NCBI GenBank assembly: GCA_937914675.1
Contig: CALDOC010000090.1
Span: forward strand, 1-23,902
Origin: an uncultured Sulfurimonas sp.
GTDB lineage: Bacteria > Campylobacterota > Campylobacteria > Campylobacterales > Sulfurimonadaceae
Direction: 5' to 3'
DNA length: 23,902 bases
The translations under genes and the position numbers were made by a program. Numbering within the stretch: the stretch's first letter is position 1; each line of letters starts with the position of its first letter. The notes beneath the pieces are model-generated. The model ran no database searches and had not been told where the DNA came from. It saw only the letters and a program-made list of their open reading frames with translations. Below are positions 14,519 through 23,046 of the stretch, in pieces.

Positions 14519-15976
14519 TCAAAAATCAAAAAAATCTACGTCATCCGCATCCACGAAAGAGTCTTGTGATTCGTCATATTCGATAAACATTATTATCGTA
14601 TCTACGTTGGAGAAAAAGGAGTCGTTTAAAAAATATGGGTTTTGTATATTATTATCAAATATTTCTTTTCTCCAAACAATTAAATCATTCACGAAACCTT
14701 CGAGCAAAGCTGTTATATTTGCCATTTTTTCTCTGTCGTCATAAAGAATTTGAGTGTTTTTTTGAAAAGAATTTCCAAGTTTTATAATACTATTTCCGAG
14801 TTCGGAAAATAGAGGATAATTGCTTAATATCGCTCCATATCTTTTTATATTAGAGCCAAGCACTACAATGTCGTTAACGTCTAAATCTTTATCACTTGTT
14901 ACGGAAATAGCCAAATTGTCAATTTCCTCTTCTAAATCTTGAAGTTCATAAACATCGTTTTCCAATACGTACTCAACGTAATTTGTAACTTCGTCAAATG
15001 TTTTTATTTCTTTAACTTCTTGTTTTTTTTCTATAGGTTTCATTTTTTGAGCAATCTTTTCATCGCACTTTTTCATTTTAAGATAATTAATTACCACTCC
15101 CTCAAAATTTTTATCAACGATTAGGGATACGTCTTCAAATAGTTCTTCATTAAAGGTGTATTTATTAAAGATATATGAGGTGACGCTATTTTTAAAATGA
15201 ACGCAAATCATAAATACATCGTTAAGTGGTAAATCTTTATGTTTGAAAAAGTCCAGCATCACGAATACGACTGGACAATTGCCAACTTGCGCGTCGCCTT
15301 TTATAACGCTTAAAAAATATTCAATTACTTTTATAGAAAAATGCGTTCTAAAATATTCCACGTCTATTCCATGACTGCTTAATCTATCGCGCACAATTTG
15401 TTTGTCGCGCCACATACATGAAATATTCTCTTTGTTGCGCTCTAAATCATCAAGTATGTGTTTAGCCTCCCTAAAATCACTTGAGTCCTTTTTACCTATA
15501 TGCAACATATTCATTTCTTCAATCTGCTGATAATGTTTTTGCATGAATTTTTTATCCGCAATTTTTTGCGTACATCTATAAAACACTTCTTTCATTTTTA
15601 TTAAATTGATAGGCTTATTTAAAAAACCGTCAACCCCTATTTCAATCGCTTCACCAAGGTACTGAGCTTCATTAAAAGCTGTAGTAAATATGATTGATTG
15701 CTCATGGTCGAGTTCTCTGATTTTTTTTGACATCTCCAAACCATTCATATTGGGCATTTTGATATCGCTTATGACGATATCGTAAGCATAGTTATTTCTA
15801 TCTAAGAAAGATTTATACTTTTCATATCCATCCACTCCGTCGACGGCGATGTCTATATGGTTAAAAAAATTTGTAAAAAGTCCACTCGTCGTCAACCTCA
15901 AATCATTATCGTCTTCAACGTATAAAACGTTTAAACTTTTCGAATTTTCTAATATTAATTTATTGTCAATTGACAT
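14519..15976 (-). CDS. Response regulator with a long uncharacterised C-terminal region
   Basis: The 485-residue protein starts with a CheY-like receiver domain (about 14-138): acidic pocket E21-D22-D23, phosphoacceptor D71 in VISDIKMPN, conserved T99 and K121 in NKP. The remaining roughly 345 residues match no output domain I recognise. There is no evident HTH, GGDEF, EAL, HD-GYP or kinase motif. That part contains a charged linker near 325-345, helical segments, and a very acidic tail ending DADDVDFFDF. It lies between the secretion operon and the molybdoenzyme operon on the same strand, with its own ribosome site AAGGGG eight bases before the ATG and a weak TAAAAT box at 16024-16029. No partner histidine kinase is in the window, so its input is unknown. 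Confidence 0.88.
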   Translation of the reverse strand: MSIDNKLILENSKSLNVLYVEDDNDLRLTTSGLFTNFFNHIDIAVDGVDGYEKYKSFLDRNNYAYDIVISDIKMPNMNGLEMSKKIRELDHEQSIIFTTAFNEAQYLGEAIEIGVDGFLNKPINLIKMKEVFYRCTQKIADKKFMQKHYQQIEEMNMLHIGKKDSSDFREAKHILDDLERNKENISCMWRDKQIVRDRLSSHGIDVEYFRTHFSIKVIEYFLSVIKGDAQVGNCPVVFVMLDFFKHKDLPLNDVFMICVHFKNSVTSYIFNKYTFNEELFEDVSLIVDKNFEGVVINYLKMKKCDEKIAQKMKPIEKKQEVKEIKTFDEVTNYVEYVLENDVYELQDLEEEIDNLAISVTSDKDLDVNDIVVLGSNIKRYGAILSNYPLFSELGNSIIKLGNSFQKNTQILYDDREKMANITALLEGFVNDLIVWRKEIFDNNIQNPYFLNDSFFSNVDTIIMFIEYDESQDSFVDADDVDFFDF

Positions 15977-16051
15977 ATAACGTCCCCTTTTGTCAAGACC
16001 ACTTAACTCTTAAAAGCGCTTGAATTTTATCACATGTTTCTTAGAGTTTTA

Positions 16052-16076
16052 TAGTTTATTTTAAGTAAATAAACTA
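16052..16076 (-). terminator. Possible terminator stem-loop at the end of the gsp operon
   Basis: Arms TAGTTTATTT (16052-16061) and AAATAAACTA (16067-16076) pair perfectly over ten bases around a five-base loop. The stem starts exactly at the TAG stop codon of gspJ. It is AT-rich and lacks a clear following T-tract on the minus strand, so termination strength is doubtful. Confidence 0.4.
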
Positions 16077-16601
16077 TTCATTAAAAAGTTTTATTTTAAG
16101 TAATAGGTCGTTTTTTGTTTTAAAATCTACATGAACAAAATAAAGTTTTTTTGTGGCGTCGGAAGATTTGTAGACTCTAAAACTATTTACTTCACCCATG
16201 CAATCTAGGTCAAACTCGCCATCGCTTGGAAGTTGATACTCTAAAAATTTTTTCAATGATTCCAATCTGTAAAGTTTTTTCTCTTTTACCATATAAGTAA
16301 CGTATGGATTAAATCTTCTATGTATGGAGTGTGAGCTTTGAAGCGTGACAAAATCCTCTTTTTTATCTCTTGAAACTATGCTTATTGAACTATTTGTATC
16401 ATTAATGGCCGTTAAAAAATCTAAATATACTACTTTTTTTATCTTTTGTATGCTTTGTATGGTTTGCGTTTCATGCTTTAAATTATCATTTGATATATTG
16501 AGTGAAGCGTAACTTTTATACAAAAAAAGCATCATAATGGATAAGATGGTAATGGATATCATAAGTTCTATAAGCGTAAAAGCCGCTCTTTTGATCATCA
16601 T
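16074..16601 (-). CDS. gspJ: Type II secretion minor pseudopilin GspJ-like
   Basis: A 175-residue protein with a type IV prepilin N-terminus: short basic leader MMIKRA, then AFTLIELMISITILSIMML with Glu at +5 of the mature protein. The residue before the predicted cleavage site is Ala rather than the usual Gly. The rest is a periplasmic domain without clear motifs. The GspJ assignment rests on being the second of two adjacent minor pseudopilin genes and on length near that of GspJ. Its ATG overlaps the gspI stop by four bases (ATGA). It is the last gene of the operon, followed by a stem-loop. GspH is the main alternative. Confidence 0.72.
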   Translation of the reverse strand: MMIKRAAFTLIELMISITILSIMMLFLYKSYASLNISNDNLKHETQTIQSIQKIKKVVYLDFLTAINDTNSSISIVSRDKKEDFVTLQSSHSIHRRFNPYVTYMVKEKKLYRLESLKKFLEYQLPSDGEFDLDCMGEVNSFRVYKSSDATKKLYFVHVDFKTKNDLLLKIKLFNE

Positions 16602-17026
16602 CGTATTTTTAACCTCATAAAAGCGGTTGAAAATTCATCCGACTGTAAAACGGTTCTTCCTATTTCTAAAACTACTGCCGAACTACCCGCGTTTTGACTC
16701 TCATTTGAGTCTTCGCTCAGGTCTATCGTCTCAATCTCTTCATAGATAACTTTCGCTTTTATAGCTTTTAATTCCCTTTTCAAATCACTTTCAAAATCAA
16801 AATCTTTCACCAAATCATACAAATATATATCTTTGTTTTCGAATCCATAATCATCGCTTGAGACTAGAAATGAAACGTATTGATTCGTTTTGATTTGTTT
16901 TTTTATTGCGCTAAAAATATGAGTATTGTTTGAGTACATTTGCAAAAGTCCCATAATCACAATAGAAATTATCATCACGGCGACCATGACCTCTATAAGA
17001 GTAAAGCCTCTCTTATAGCTTTTCAT
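16598..17026 (-). CDS. gspI: Type II secretion minor pseudopilin GspI-like
   Basis: A 142-residue minor pseudopilin. Leader MKSYKRG ends in Gly, directly followed by FTLIEVMVAVMIISIVIMG, a canonical prepilin peptidase site with Glu at +5 and the FTLxEVMVA wording typical of GspI. Length also fits GspI. With GspJ and GspK it is expected to form the tip complex of the pseudopilus. The gene starts immediately after the gspE stop (TAAATG) and overlaps gspJ by four bases, so synthesis of I and J is coupled. Confidence 0.82.
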   Translation of the reverse strand: MKSYKRGFTLIEVMVAVMIISIVIMGLLQMYSNNTHIFSAIKKQIKTNQYVSFLVSSDDYGFENKDIYLYDLVKDFDFESDLKRELKAIKAKVIYEEIETIDLSEDSNESQNAGSSAVVLEIGRTVLQSDEFSTAFMRLKIR

Positions 17027-18529
17027 TTATAAACCTATTCGAATTGCTTCGTCAAGCGAAGTTTGACCGTCCATAAGCATGCTCGAGAGTTGTTTTGATA
17101 TTGTTTTAAGCCCCTCTTTCTCTAAGGCCGTTTTGATACTGTGTTCATCGGTCGTTGTCTTAAGTAGATCTTTTACTCTATCGTTCATAACCAATAGCTC
17201 GCCAATGGAACGGCGACCGGAGTAACCGCTATATCCACAAGCTTTACATCCACAAGCCTTAAATATTTTGGCGTCGCCGCTAAGGTTGTAATCTACCGCG
17301 AACTCTTCGGCAATGGTATCTTCCTCTTTGCACTCGTCACAAAGAACGCGAACTAGTCTTTGAGCCAAAATGCCAAGAAGCGAAGAGGAAATTAAAAACG
17401 GTTCTATCCCCATATCCGCTAAACGCGAGATAGTCGCGGCGGCTGAGTTGGTATGGAGAGTTGAGAAGACCAAGTGGCCGGTAAGAGCCGCGCGAACCGC
17501 GATGCCCGCCGTCTCTTCGTCACGTATTTCTCCTATCATAATGACGTCGGGGTCTTGGCGAAGTATGGATCGAAGCGCCGCCGCAAACGTCAATCCCGCT
17601 TTCTCGTTTACCTGAATTTGAGATATGTTCTCAGACTTATACTCAACGGGGTCTTCAACGGTTATAAGATTTTTTTCAGGCTCTTCAACTTCGCGTAAAA
17701 ACGAATGCAGGGACGTAGTCTTGCCACTTCCCGTTGGCCCGGTGACTAGGATAATTCCATGAGAGGCGCGAAGCAACTTTCTTACGTCCGCTATAAGCGA
17801 ATCATGAAAACCAAGTTCGGTTATCTCGGGTATTTGCGAGCTTTGCATAAGAAGTCTCATGACGACTCTTTCACCATAAAAAGTTGGCAAAACGGATACG
17901 CGAATGTCGAGGGTTTCTCCCGCTATTTTTATTTGGGTTCGTCCATCTTGAGGAATCCGTTTTTCAGAAATGTCGAGATTGGATATAACTTTTATACGAC
18001 TGACGATAAGGTTGACAATTTTCTTGTCAAGGTCCGCGTTTTTAGTTAACATCCCGTTTACTCGAAAACGAACTTCACCGCGTTTTTCTTTGACTTCTAT
18101 ATGAATGTCCGAAGCTTTTTTCTTCACTGCCTGATAAAAAAGAGCGTTGACAAACTTGATGATGGGAGCGGACTCTTCACTCGTCAAAATGTCAGACGAG
18201 GTTCGTAAAAAATCCGTCAAAGATATGTCTTCTTCCTCTTCCTCGCTGTCTTCTTGCATAGTTTCCATGGTTTTGTCGGTTCGAAGTTCCAAAAAACGGT
18301 TATAAAGTCTATCGTAAGAGTCTTCATCGAGAAGCGATAAAGGGTACGCGGTCTTGAGTTTTGAGTGGTAATTGCTAGCTTCAACCAAATACTTTTCACA
18401 AACAAACGCGTAAACAATCGAGTCGTATTCACTAAATAAAAGATAATTTTTAACGCTTATTTCAGTTGATATGTTTTCAGGTTCGTAAACCTCAAGTTTT
18501 AAGTTGTGTAAAGGTTCTAGGGTTAGCAT
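17027..18529 (-). CDS. gspE: Type II secretion assembly ATPase GspE
   Basis: The 500-residue cytoplasmic hexameric ATPase that powers pseudopilus assembly. A small N-terminal domain (1-85) and an acidic linker (92-103, EDSEEEEE) precede the catalytic part: Walker A GPTGSGKT at 264-271, Asp box LITVEDPVEY at 288-297, Walker B VIMIGEIRDEE at 329-339 and His box TGHLVFSTLHTN at 350-361. A zinc-type cysteine set follows: C397, C400, then C426, C428 and C431 before GYSGYSGRR. That set is typical of GspE/PilB and argues against a PilT retraction ATPase. The ATG overlaps the gspD stop by one base (TAATG). Confidence 0.94.
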   Translation of the reverse strand: MLTLEPLHNLKLEVYEPENISTEISVKNYLLFSEYDSIVYAFVCEKYLVEASNYHSKLKTAYPLSLLDEDSYDRLYNRFLELRTDKTMETMQEDSEEEEEDISLTDFLRTSSDILTSEESAPIIKFVNALFYQAVKKKASDIHIEVKEKRGEVRFRVNGMLTKNADLDKKIVNLIVSRIKVISNLDISEKRIPQDGRTQIKIAGETLDIRVSVLPTFYGERVVMRLLMQSSQIPEITELGFHDSLIADVRKLLRASHGIILVTGPTGSGKTTSLHSFLREVEEPEKNLITVEDPVEYKSENISQIQVNEKAGLTFAAALRSILRQDPDVIMIGEIRDEETAGIAVRAALTGHLVFSTLHTNSAAATISRLADMGIEPFLISSSLLGILAQRLVRVLCDECKEEDTIAEEFAVDYNLSGDAKIFKACGCKACGYSGYSGRRSIGELLVMNDRVKDLLKTTTDEHSIKTALEKEGLKTISKQLSSMLMDGQTSLDEAIRIGL

Positions 18530-20403
18530 TAAAGTATGCCTTTAAAAGGCTTCTCTTCCTTTGTAGGCAAGGCTTCTTTTTCTTTGGTTGCGTCTTTATT
18601 TTTCTTTAAATTTTCAAACGCTTGAATATTATACTTATCTTGAAATTTTTTCAAGATTCCCAAATCTTTTTGAAGTTTAGAGAGCTCTTCACTTTTATCT
18701 ATGACGTATGGAGTCAAAATCACCACTAAATTATCTTGTTCGTCTGTTGTGGACTTTGATGAAAATAGCCACTCGCCTATCCAAGGAATGTCTCCTAAAA
18801 GAGGCACTTTGCTTACAGATTCTCTCTCATAACTTTTCACAAGTCCACCGATGATTATGCTCTCTCCATGACGCAAGATTGCCTGCGTCTTAACCTCTTG
18901 TTTTGAAGTTACTGGCTGGCCTGTGGCGTTGTTGGTTCCATCATCCAAAATATTTTCCAAAACAGCTTCAACGTCAAGAGTAACTTTATCCGAAGAGGAA
19001 ACGCGAGGTTTGATTTTTAGAGTGAGTCCAACGTCTTCACGTTTGAAACTACTTGTAAGTCCGCTTAAACCAGTCGTCGAGGTAACCGTTCCGGTTGAAA
19101 CGGAGATGGTTTTACCAACGTATATGGATGATTCTTTGTTGTTGACGCAAAGAATCGAAGGATTGGAGATTGACTTTGAAGCTCCATTTGTTTCAAGAAA
19201 GTCTATCGCCGCGCCAAGCGCGAAACCTTTTGTGGCCCCCGCCCCTATAACGGAACCAGCAAGTTCAGTGCCTACGATTCCCGCGACTGGAGAGCCTCCA
19301 AAGTTAGCCGCCAAAGAGTATAAACCAGCTGAACTTATCGCGCCCGCGTCAAATCCATACTTTACTCCCAGCTCTGAAGCGTCGTTTTTATTTATTTCTA
19401 TTATTTTTGCTTGAACGTAAACCTGATACTTCTCTTTGTCTAATTCATCAATAATTTGTTTAATGCCCTTAATGATTATGGGCTCGCCAATGACAATTAT
19501 GGAGTTTATCTCTTCACTCGCGGATATGTTTGGCTTCATCGACGGATTTGCAAAAACTTGCTTATCCACTATGGCTGTTAAACTAGCCAAAACCGATTTG
19601 GCGTCAGAATTTTTAAGCTCAAAAATCGTAACTTCTTTTTCCGTTTTTGATTCTACGTCTAGTTTAGCGATGAGCTCTTCAATTTTTTTAACGTTTTCCT
19701 TATTGCCGACAATAATAATCCCATTGATGTTGTCGTCAAGAATAATTTTAACCGCTTCCGATTCTATTTTTTCATTAAAAATGGATTTTCCAATATCGAC
19801 TAAACGAGTTTGCAGTTTTTTTGCTTCCGTATTTTGAACGTACACTATTTTGACTATCGCTTGATTATTTGTGGCTATGTCGTCTATAACCACTTTTATT
19901 GTTTCAATATTTTTAGGATAGTCGGTAATCAAGAGCATGTTGCTCTCTTTCATAGTCATAAGTTTTGCCGTTTTAGAGATAAGATAACGGATCTTCGCGG
20001 CGACGATGTCTACGTTTTCTCCCTTTATTTTTATCGACTGCGTGACCATCAAGGAGCCATGCACCGTTTTGCCAAATTTAGCGACTTGCGCGTTGTGCTG
20101 CGCCGCCTCAGTCGAGCGAACGATTTCATAGATGGACCCATCTTGCATCAGAGTGTAGCCTTTTGACTCTAAAACGGATACAAGTATTCCTAGTAACTCA
20201 TCGTCATATATCGGAGACGTCGATACAAAATCAACGGTTCCGTTTATTTTATTGTTAACCAATATATTTTTGTTTGTAATCTTAGAAATCAACTTTATAA
20301 AGTCGTTAATCTCTAAGTCCGAGAAGTTAACGTTAACCTGCTCTCTCGCTGATAAACTTAACGCTAAAATAGTCGTCAAAAATATTGTTTTAATTAATCT
20401 CAT
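18529..20403 (-). CDS. gspD: Type II secretion outer-membrane secretin GspD
   Basis: Secretin forming the outer-membrane channel. From the ATG at 20403 the 624-residue protein has a Sec signal peptide (MRLIKTIFLTTILALSLSA), an N0 domain (VNVNFSDLEINDFIKLISK), N1-N3 repeats with the INSIIVIGEP-type blocks, and a secretin core with SIIIGGLVK and VPLLGDIPWIG, ending LVVILTPYVID. The last roughly 50 residues are lysine-rich and may bind a pilotin or peptidoglycan. I chose 20403 because AAAAGGAA lies about eight bases before it; an ATG at 20424 would add MRKRNLY and has no ribosome site. The gene overlaps gspC by 14 bases. Confidence 0.93.
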   Translation of the reverse strand: MRLIKTIFLTTILALSLSAREQVNVNFSDLEINDFIKLISKITNKNILVNNKINGTVDFVSTSPIYDDELLGILVSVLESKGYTLMQDGSIYEIVRSTEAAQHNAQVAKFGKTVHGSLMVTQSIKIKGENVDIVAAKIRYLISKTAKLMTMKESNMLLITDYPKNIETIKVVIDDIATNNQAIVKIVYVQNTEAKKLQTRLVDIGKSIFNEKIESEAVKIILDDNINGIIIVGNKENVKKIEELIAKLDVESKTEKEVTIFELKNSDAKSVLASLTAIVDKQVFANPSMKPNISASEEINSIIVIGEPIIIKGIKQIIDELDKEKYQVYVQAKIIEINKNDASELGVKYGFDAGAISSAGLYSLAANFGGSPVAGIVGTELAGSVIGAGATKGFALGAAIDFLETNGASKSISNPSILCVNNKESSIYVGKTISVSTGTVTSTTGLSGLTSSFKREDVGLTLKIKPRVSSSDKVTLDVEAVLENILDDGTNNATGQPVTSKQEVKTQAILRHGESIIIGGLVKSYERESVSKVPLLGDIPWIGEWLFSSKSTTDEQDNLVVILTPYVIDKSEELSKLQKDLGILKKFQDKYNIQAFENLKKNKDATKEKEALPTKEEKPFKGIL

Positions 20404-21205
20404 ATACAAATTCCTTTTCCTCATTGTTTCTAAGTACCACTAATTGCACCACTTGCAGCTTATCCATGTTTTTATACAAATCTATGGCGTCTTTATAAGA
20501 CTTCAAATCATTGTTATTCGCCCTAATCATAATATCACCTTTTTCTAACCCTAAATCCGCCATCTTAGAGCCTTTTCTCACATTGGTTATTTGAAAGCCT
20601 TTGTTGTTTTTCATCTGCACTATAGAGATGTCTTTCCATATTTTATCTGGATTTTTAGCGTAATAGTTTATATCTTGTCTCGATACAAGCTTCTCGCTAG
20701 GAGAATATTTACTCTGGTTAATAGGTTTTACAAAAGGTTTAGCGCTTTTCTTCGTAGCGTCTTCCATCTCCATCTTAAGTATGTAATCTTTATCATTTTT
20801 TGTAAAAACGACGCCATCGCTTAAAATTGTTTTCAGAGCGTACCCAGAAAAATTTTCTCCCACCGCAACTATCGACGTAGTTTTTGAAGATGACTTTAGC
20901 GCTAAAATTGCGATGCCGTTGGACCCATCTCCATACAAGCCTTTTAAAATCATATTTGTAATGCTAATGCCCGTAGATTCCTTCACAATTGGCTTTGAGA
21001 CGACTGTTTCATTTAAAGGAGAGTCAATCATATTGTTAAAGTCAACTTTTTGATATTTTGGTTTATAGTTGTTTTGCTCATGAAAACTTACGCCATCGCT
21101 TGGTAAAACCCACCAAAGAGCGAGAGAAACGCTTTTTGCCACAACCAAAAGTATCATAAGCGTAGTCACTAAGCTCAGTATGTAAGAGTTAGAAAGTTTT
21201 ATCAT
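20390..21205 (-). CDS. gspC: Type II secretion inner-membrane protein GspC (HR and PDZ domains)
   Basis: A 271-residue bitopic protein linking the inner-membrane platform to the secretin. It has one N-terminal transmembrane helix (about 9-33), a proline-containing linker, a homology-region-like beta domain (about 80-145: ILKGLYGDGSNGIAIL, then GYALKTILSDGVVF), and a C-terminal PDZ domain (about 195-270: GFQITNVRKGSKMADLGLEKGD, abbreviated here at its core GLEKGDIMIRANN). The order matches GspC. GGGGAG seven bases before the ATG supports the start. It overlaps gspN by 17 bases and gspD by 14. Confidence 0.88.
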   Translation of the reverse strand: MIKLSNSYILSLVTTLMILLVVAKSVSLALWWVLPSDGVSFHEQNNYKPKYQKVDFNNMIDSPLNETVVSKPIVKESTGISITNMILKGLYGDGSNGIAILALKSSSKTTSIVAVGENFSGYALKTILSDGVVFTKNDKDYILKMEMEDATKKSAKPFVKPINQSKYSPSEKLVSRQDINYYAKNPDKIWKDISIVQMKNNKGFQITNVRKGSKMADLGLEKGDIMIRANNNDLKSYKDAIDLYKNMDKLQVVQLVVLRNNEEKEFVYEIN

Positions 21206-21719
21206 ACGAATACTCCCCGTTCTTATTTTTGTGAAGTTCTTTCATCGTTCCTTTGTGAGCGTTTAACATTAAAAGAGATGGCTTTAAAACAACGCTAACG
21301 TTTCTATCAACTATGTTTAACTTGCCATAAGCTTCTCCAAACTCGCCCTCAGCTTGAAAAATCACGTTTATTGGATTGAGTATTGAGTATTTTACTTCAA
21401 CGCTTTTTATACGTAAAGGGACAAAACTAGCGGCCATGCTAGAGAGTTCAATGTCTTTTGCGCTCACAACGTTGTAAAGTAGCAATAGCTCTACGTTAAG
21501 TGAACCAACGTCCGCGCTCTCAATGGAGTCATACAATAGTTTCATATGATTCAATTGTAGAGAAAAAGCGTTTTCCACTATTTCTTCTTTTGAAAAAACA
21601 ACTTTTAGCTTTTGCAGTTCTTGCTCCGCGTAGAAGTAAAGGTTCTGCTTTGGCGCGAAATATATTAACGCCATGACAAAAAAGAAGAGATAAGCAAACA
21701 GTTTAAATATTTTTACCAT
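21189..21719 (-). CDS. Probable type II secretion protein GspN-like
   Basis: A 176-residue protein with one N-terminal membrane helix (about 5-22) and a periplasmic domain rich in beta strands (LNVELLLLYNVVSAKDIELS, then LRIKSVEVKYSI and INVIFQAEGEFGE). It lies between the GspM-like and GspC genes, and the beta-repeat character, near AsmA/GspN proteins, suggests GspN, though it is shorter than the roughly 250-residue standard. The assignment rests on position and general character. GGAG five bases before the ATG supports the start. Overlaps: seven bases with gspM and 17 with gspC. Confidence 0.7.
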   Translation of the reverse strand: MVKIFKLFAYLFFFVMALIYFAPKQNLYFYAEQELQKLKVVFSKEEIVENAFSLQLNHMKLLYDSIESADVGSLNVELLLLYNVVSAKDIELSSMAASFVPLRIKSVEVKYSILNPINVIFQAEGEFGEAYGKLNIVDRNVSVVLKPSLLMLNAHKGTMKELHKNKNGEYSYDKTF

Positions 21720-22120
21720 TTTATCTCCATTTGAAAAGACGCCGTTTTATCACTCAAGCGTTTTATCTTTAGCGCCGTTATATTGTATGAACCATTAAAG
21801 ATTTTACTCATGAAAGAGTTTAGCTCCACCTTGTCCATGCTCTCGGAACTTAGAATAATTCCAGACGAAGTTATCTTTTTTTTCATCTCGGCTTGTTTTA
21901 AGGACGATTGGCTAAGAACCCTCTCTAATGATTGTTTTACGCTATTTTTATCACCATAAACGTCGCGAAGTCCAGTTAAGTCCGAAGCGAGGCTCAAAGT
22001 TTCTTTATAGCTTAAGCCTTCGCTCTTAAGCTCACCTTTAACGGAGTTCAATTTAAACATAAAGAAAACTACAAGAGCAAAAAGCAATATAATTATATGT
22101 AAGGGATTCATTCGATTCAT
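21713..22120 (-). CDS. Probable type II secretion protein GspM-like
   Basis: A 135-residue bitopic inner-membrane protein: N-terminal helix (about 6-23), an alpha-helical stretch, then a small ferredoxin-like periplasmic domain ending YNITALKIKRLSDKTASFQMEIKW. This layout is that of GspM/PilO-type partners of GspL. It directly follows the GspL-like gene with a four-base ATGA overlap. Sequence alone would not identify it; the position in the operon does. Confidence 0.75.
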   Translation of the reverse strand: MNRMNPLHIIILLFALVVFFMFKLNSVKGELKSEGLSYKETLSLASDLTGLRDVYGDKNSVKQSLERVLSQSSLKQAEMKKKITSSGIILSSESMDKVELNSFMSKIFNGSYNITALKIKRLSDKTASFQMEIKW

Positions 22121-23046
22121 AACTCAATCTCCAAACGCGTCGACTCGTCTTTAATCGTTGATTTGAATCTTATATGTTTAGATTTTAGCTCTTTTATTAT
22201 TTCAGATTCTGAACCGTTTTTAGTCCCCATGAATTCCACTTTGTACGTTTTGTTTTTTATTTCCATCAATGACAATTTAACGTTGTCTTTGAGTGATAAT
22301 TTTAAAAGCTCAGAGGTATATTCCCTTACTCTGGTTTGCGTCATATGCTGATTTTTATATTCTTTGAGCAATGAACGATTTTGCAGCATGGTGGACTTCA
22401 ACCCATTTTTAGAGAAGACTTCACTTCTCGCTTGAGAGATAGCGTCTATTTTGTGGAGAGTGATAAAATATTCGATGGCTATCAAAACCAAAAGCACTGT
22501 CAATATGCCTATGAAAGTATACAAACTTCTATCATTGACTAAATGAGAAAACTGTTTGAGCGTAACGCTATTTTTTGAAAAAACGATCGCGCTCAAATCT
22601 AAATCAACGTTCTCTTTTAACCAAACCGATGGCATTAAGATAAGGACCTCGTCTTTAGTGTATAAACTTCTACTCTCATCAATCTTTAAGCCACTCTCTT
22701 GGGAAAAAAGTTCACTCTGGGCAAAATAGACGTTACGTATTTGCGACGACGTTACGCCTTTGCTTGCGAGGGTGTCTAAAATCAACTTATCTTCATAAGC
22801 GAATATATAAAACTCCTCTTCGCTTTTATACGCGCTATAGCTGTATATGCCCTCAGGCAAAATCTCCTCAAAGAGAGAAGGTAAAAGGCTCTTTGCTTCT
22901 CTTACGTACTTTACGGGAAGCGATACTTTTTTCACCCAGTAAAGCGATGGGGATAAAATAATATCTACTCTACCGTCAATATCAAAAACGCCAGACTCTT
23001 TATCTAGGAATATCGTACTCGTCTGCTTACTAAACTTTGAAAACAA
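22117..23046 (-). CDS. Probable type II secretion protein GspL-like
   Basis: A 309-residue protein with a cytoplasmic part (1-170, resembling a reduced actin-like GspL domain), one transmembrane helix (about 173-191, LYTFIGILTVLLVLIAIEYF) and a C-terminal periplasmic domain preceded by a helical segment. GspL recruits the ATPase GspE to the inner membrane. It is shorter than the usual roughly 380-400 residues. The start codon is TTG: AAAGGTG lies about seven bases before it and there is no ATG in frame until about residue 133. It overlaps the end of gspK by 17 bases. Confidence 0.78.
   Translation of the reverse strand: MFSKFSKQTSTIFLDKESGVFDIDGRVDIILSPSLYWVKKVSLPVKYVREAKSLLPSLFEEILPEGIYSYSAYKSEEEFYIFAYEDKLILDTLASKGVTSSQIRNVYFAQSELFSQESGLKIDESRSLYTKDEVLILMPSVWLKENVDLDLSAIVFSKNSVTLKQFSHLVNDRSLYTFIGILTVLLVLIAIEYFITLHKIDAISQARSEVFSKNGLKSTMLQNRSLLKEYKNQHMTQTRVREYTSELLKLSLKDNVKLSLMEIKNKTYKVEFMGTKNGSESEIIKELKSKHIRFKSTIKDESTRLEIEL

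Noticed and set aside
18923..19414. 163-codon open frame on the plus strand opposite gspD
   Set aside because: It is antisense to the secretin core and its composition mirrors the opposite strand; no ribosome site or family match.
20403..20424. Upstream ATG start for gspD
   Set aside because: It lacks a ribosome site, adds basic residues before a normal signal peptide, and the AAAAGGAA site fits the ATG at 20403.
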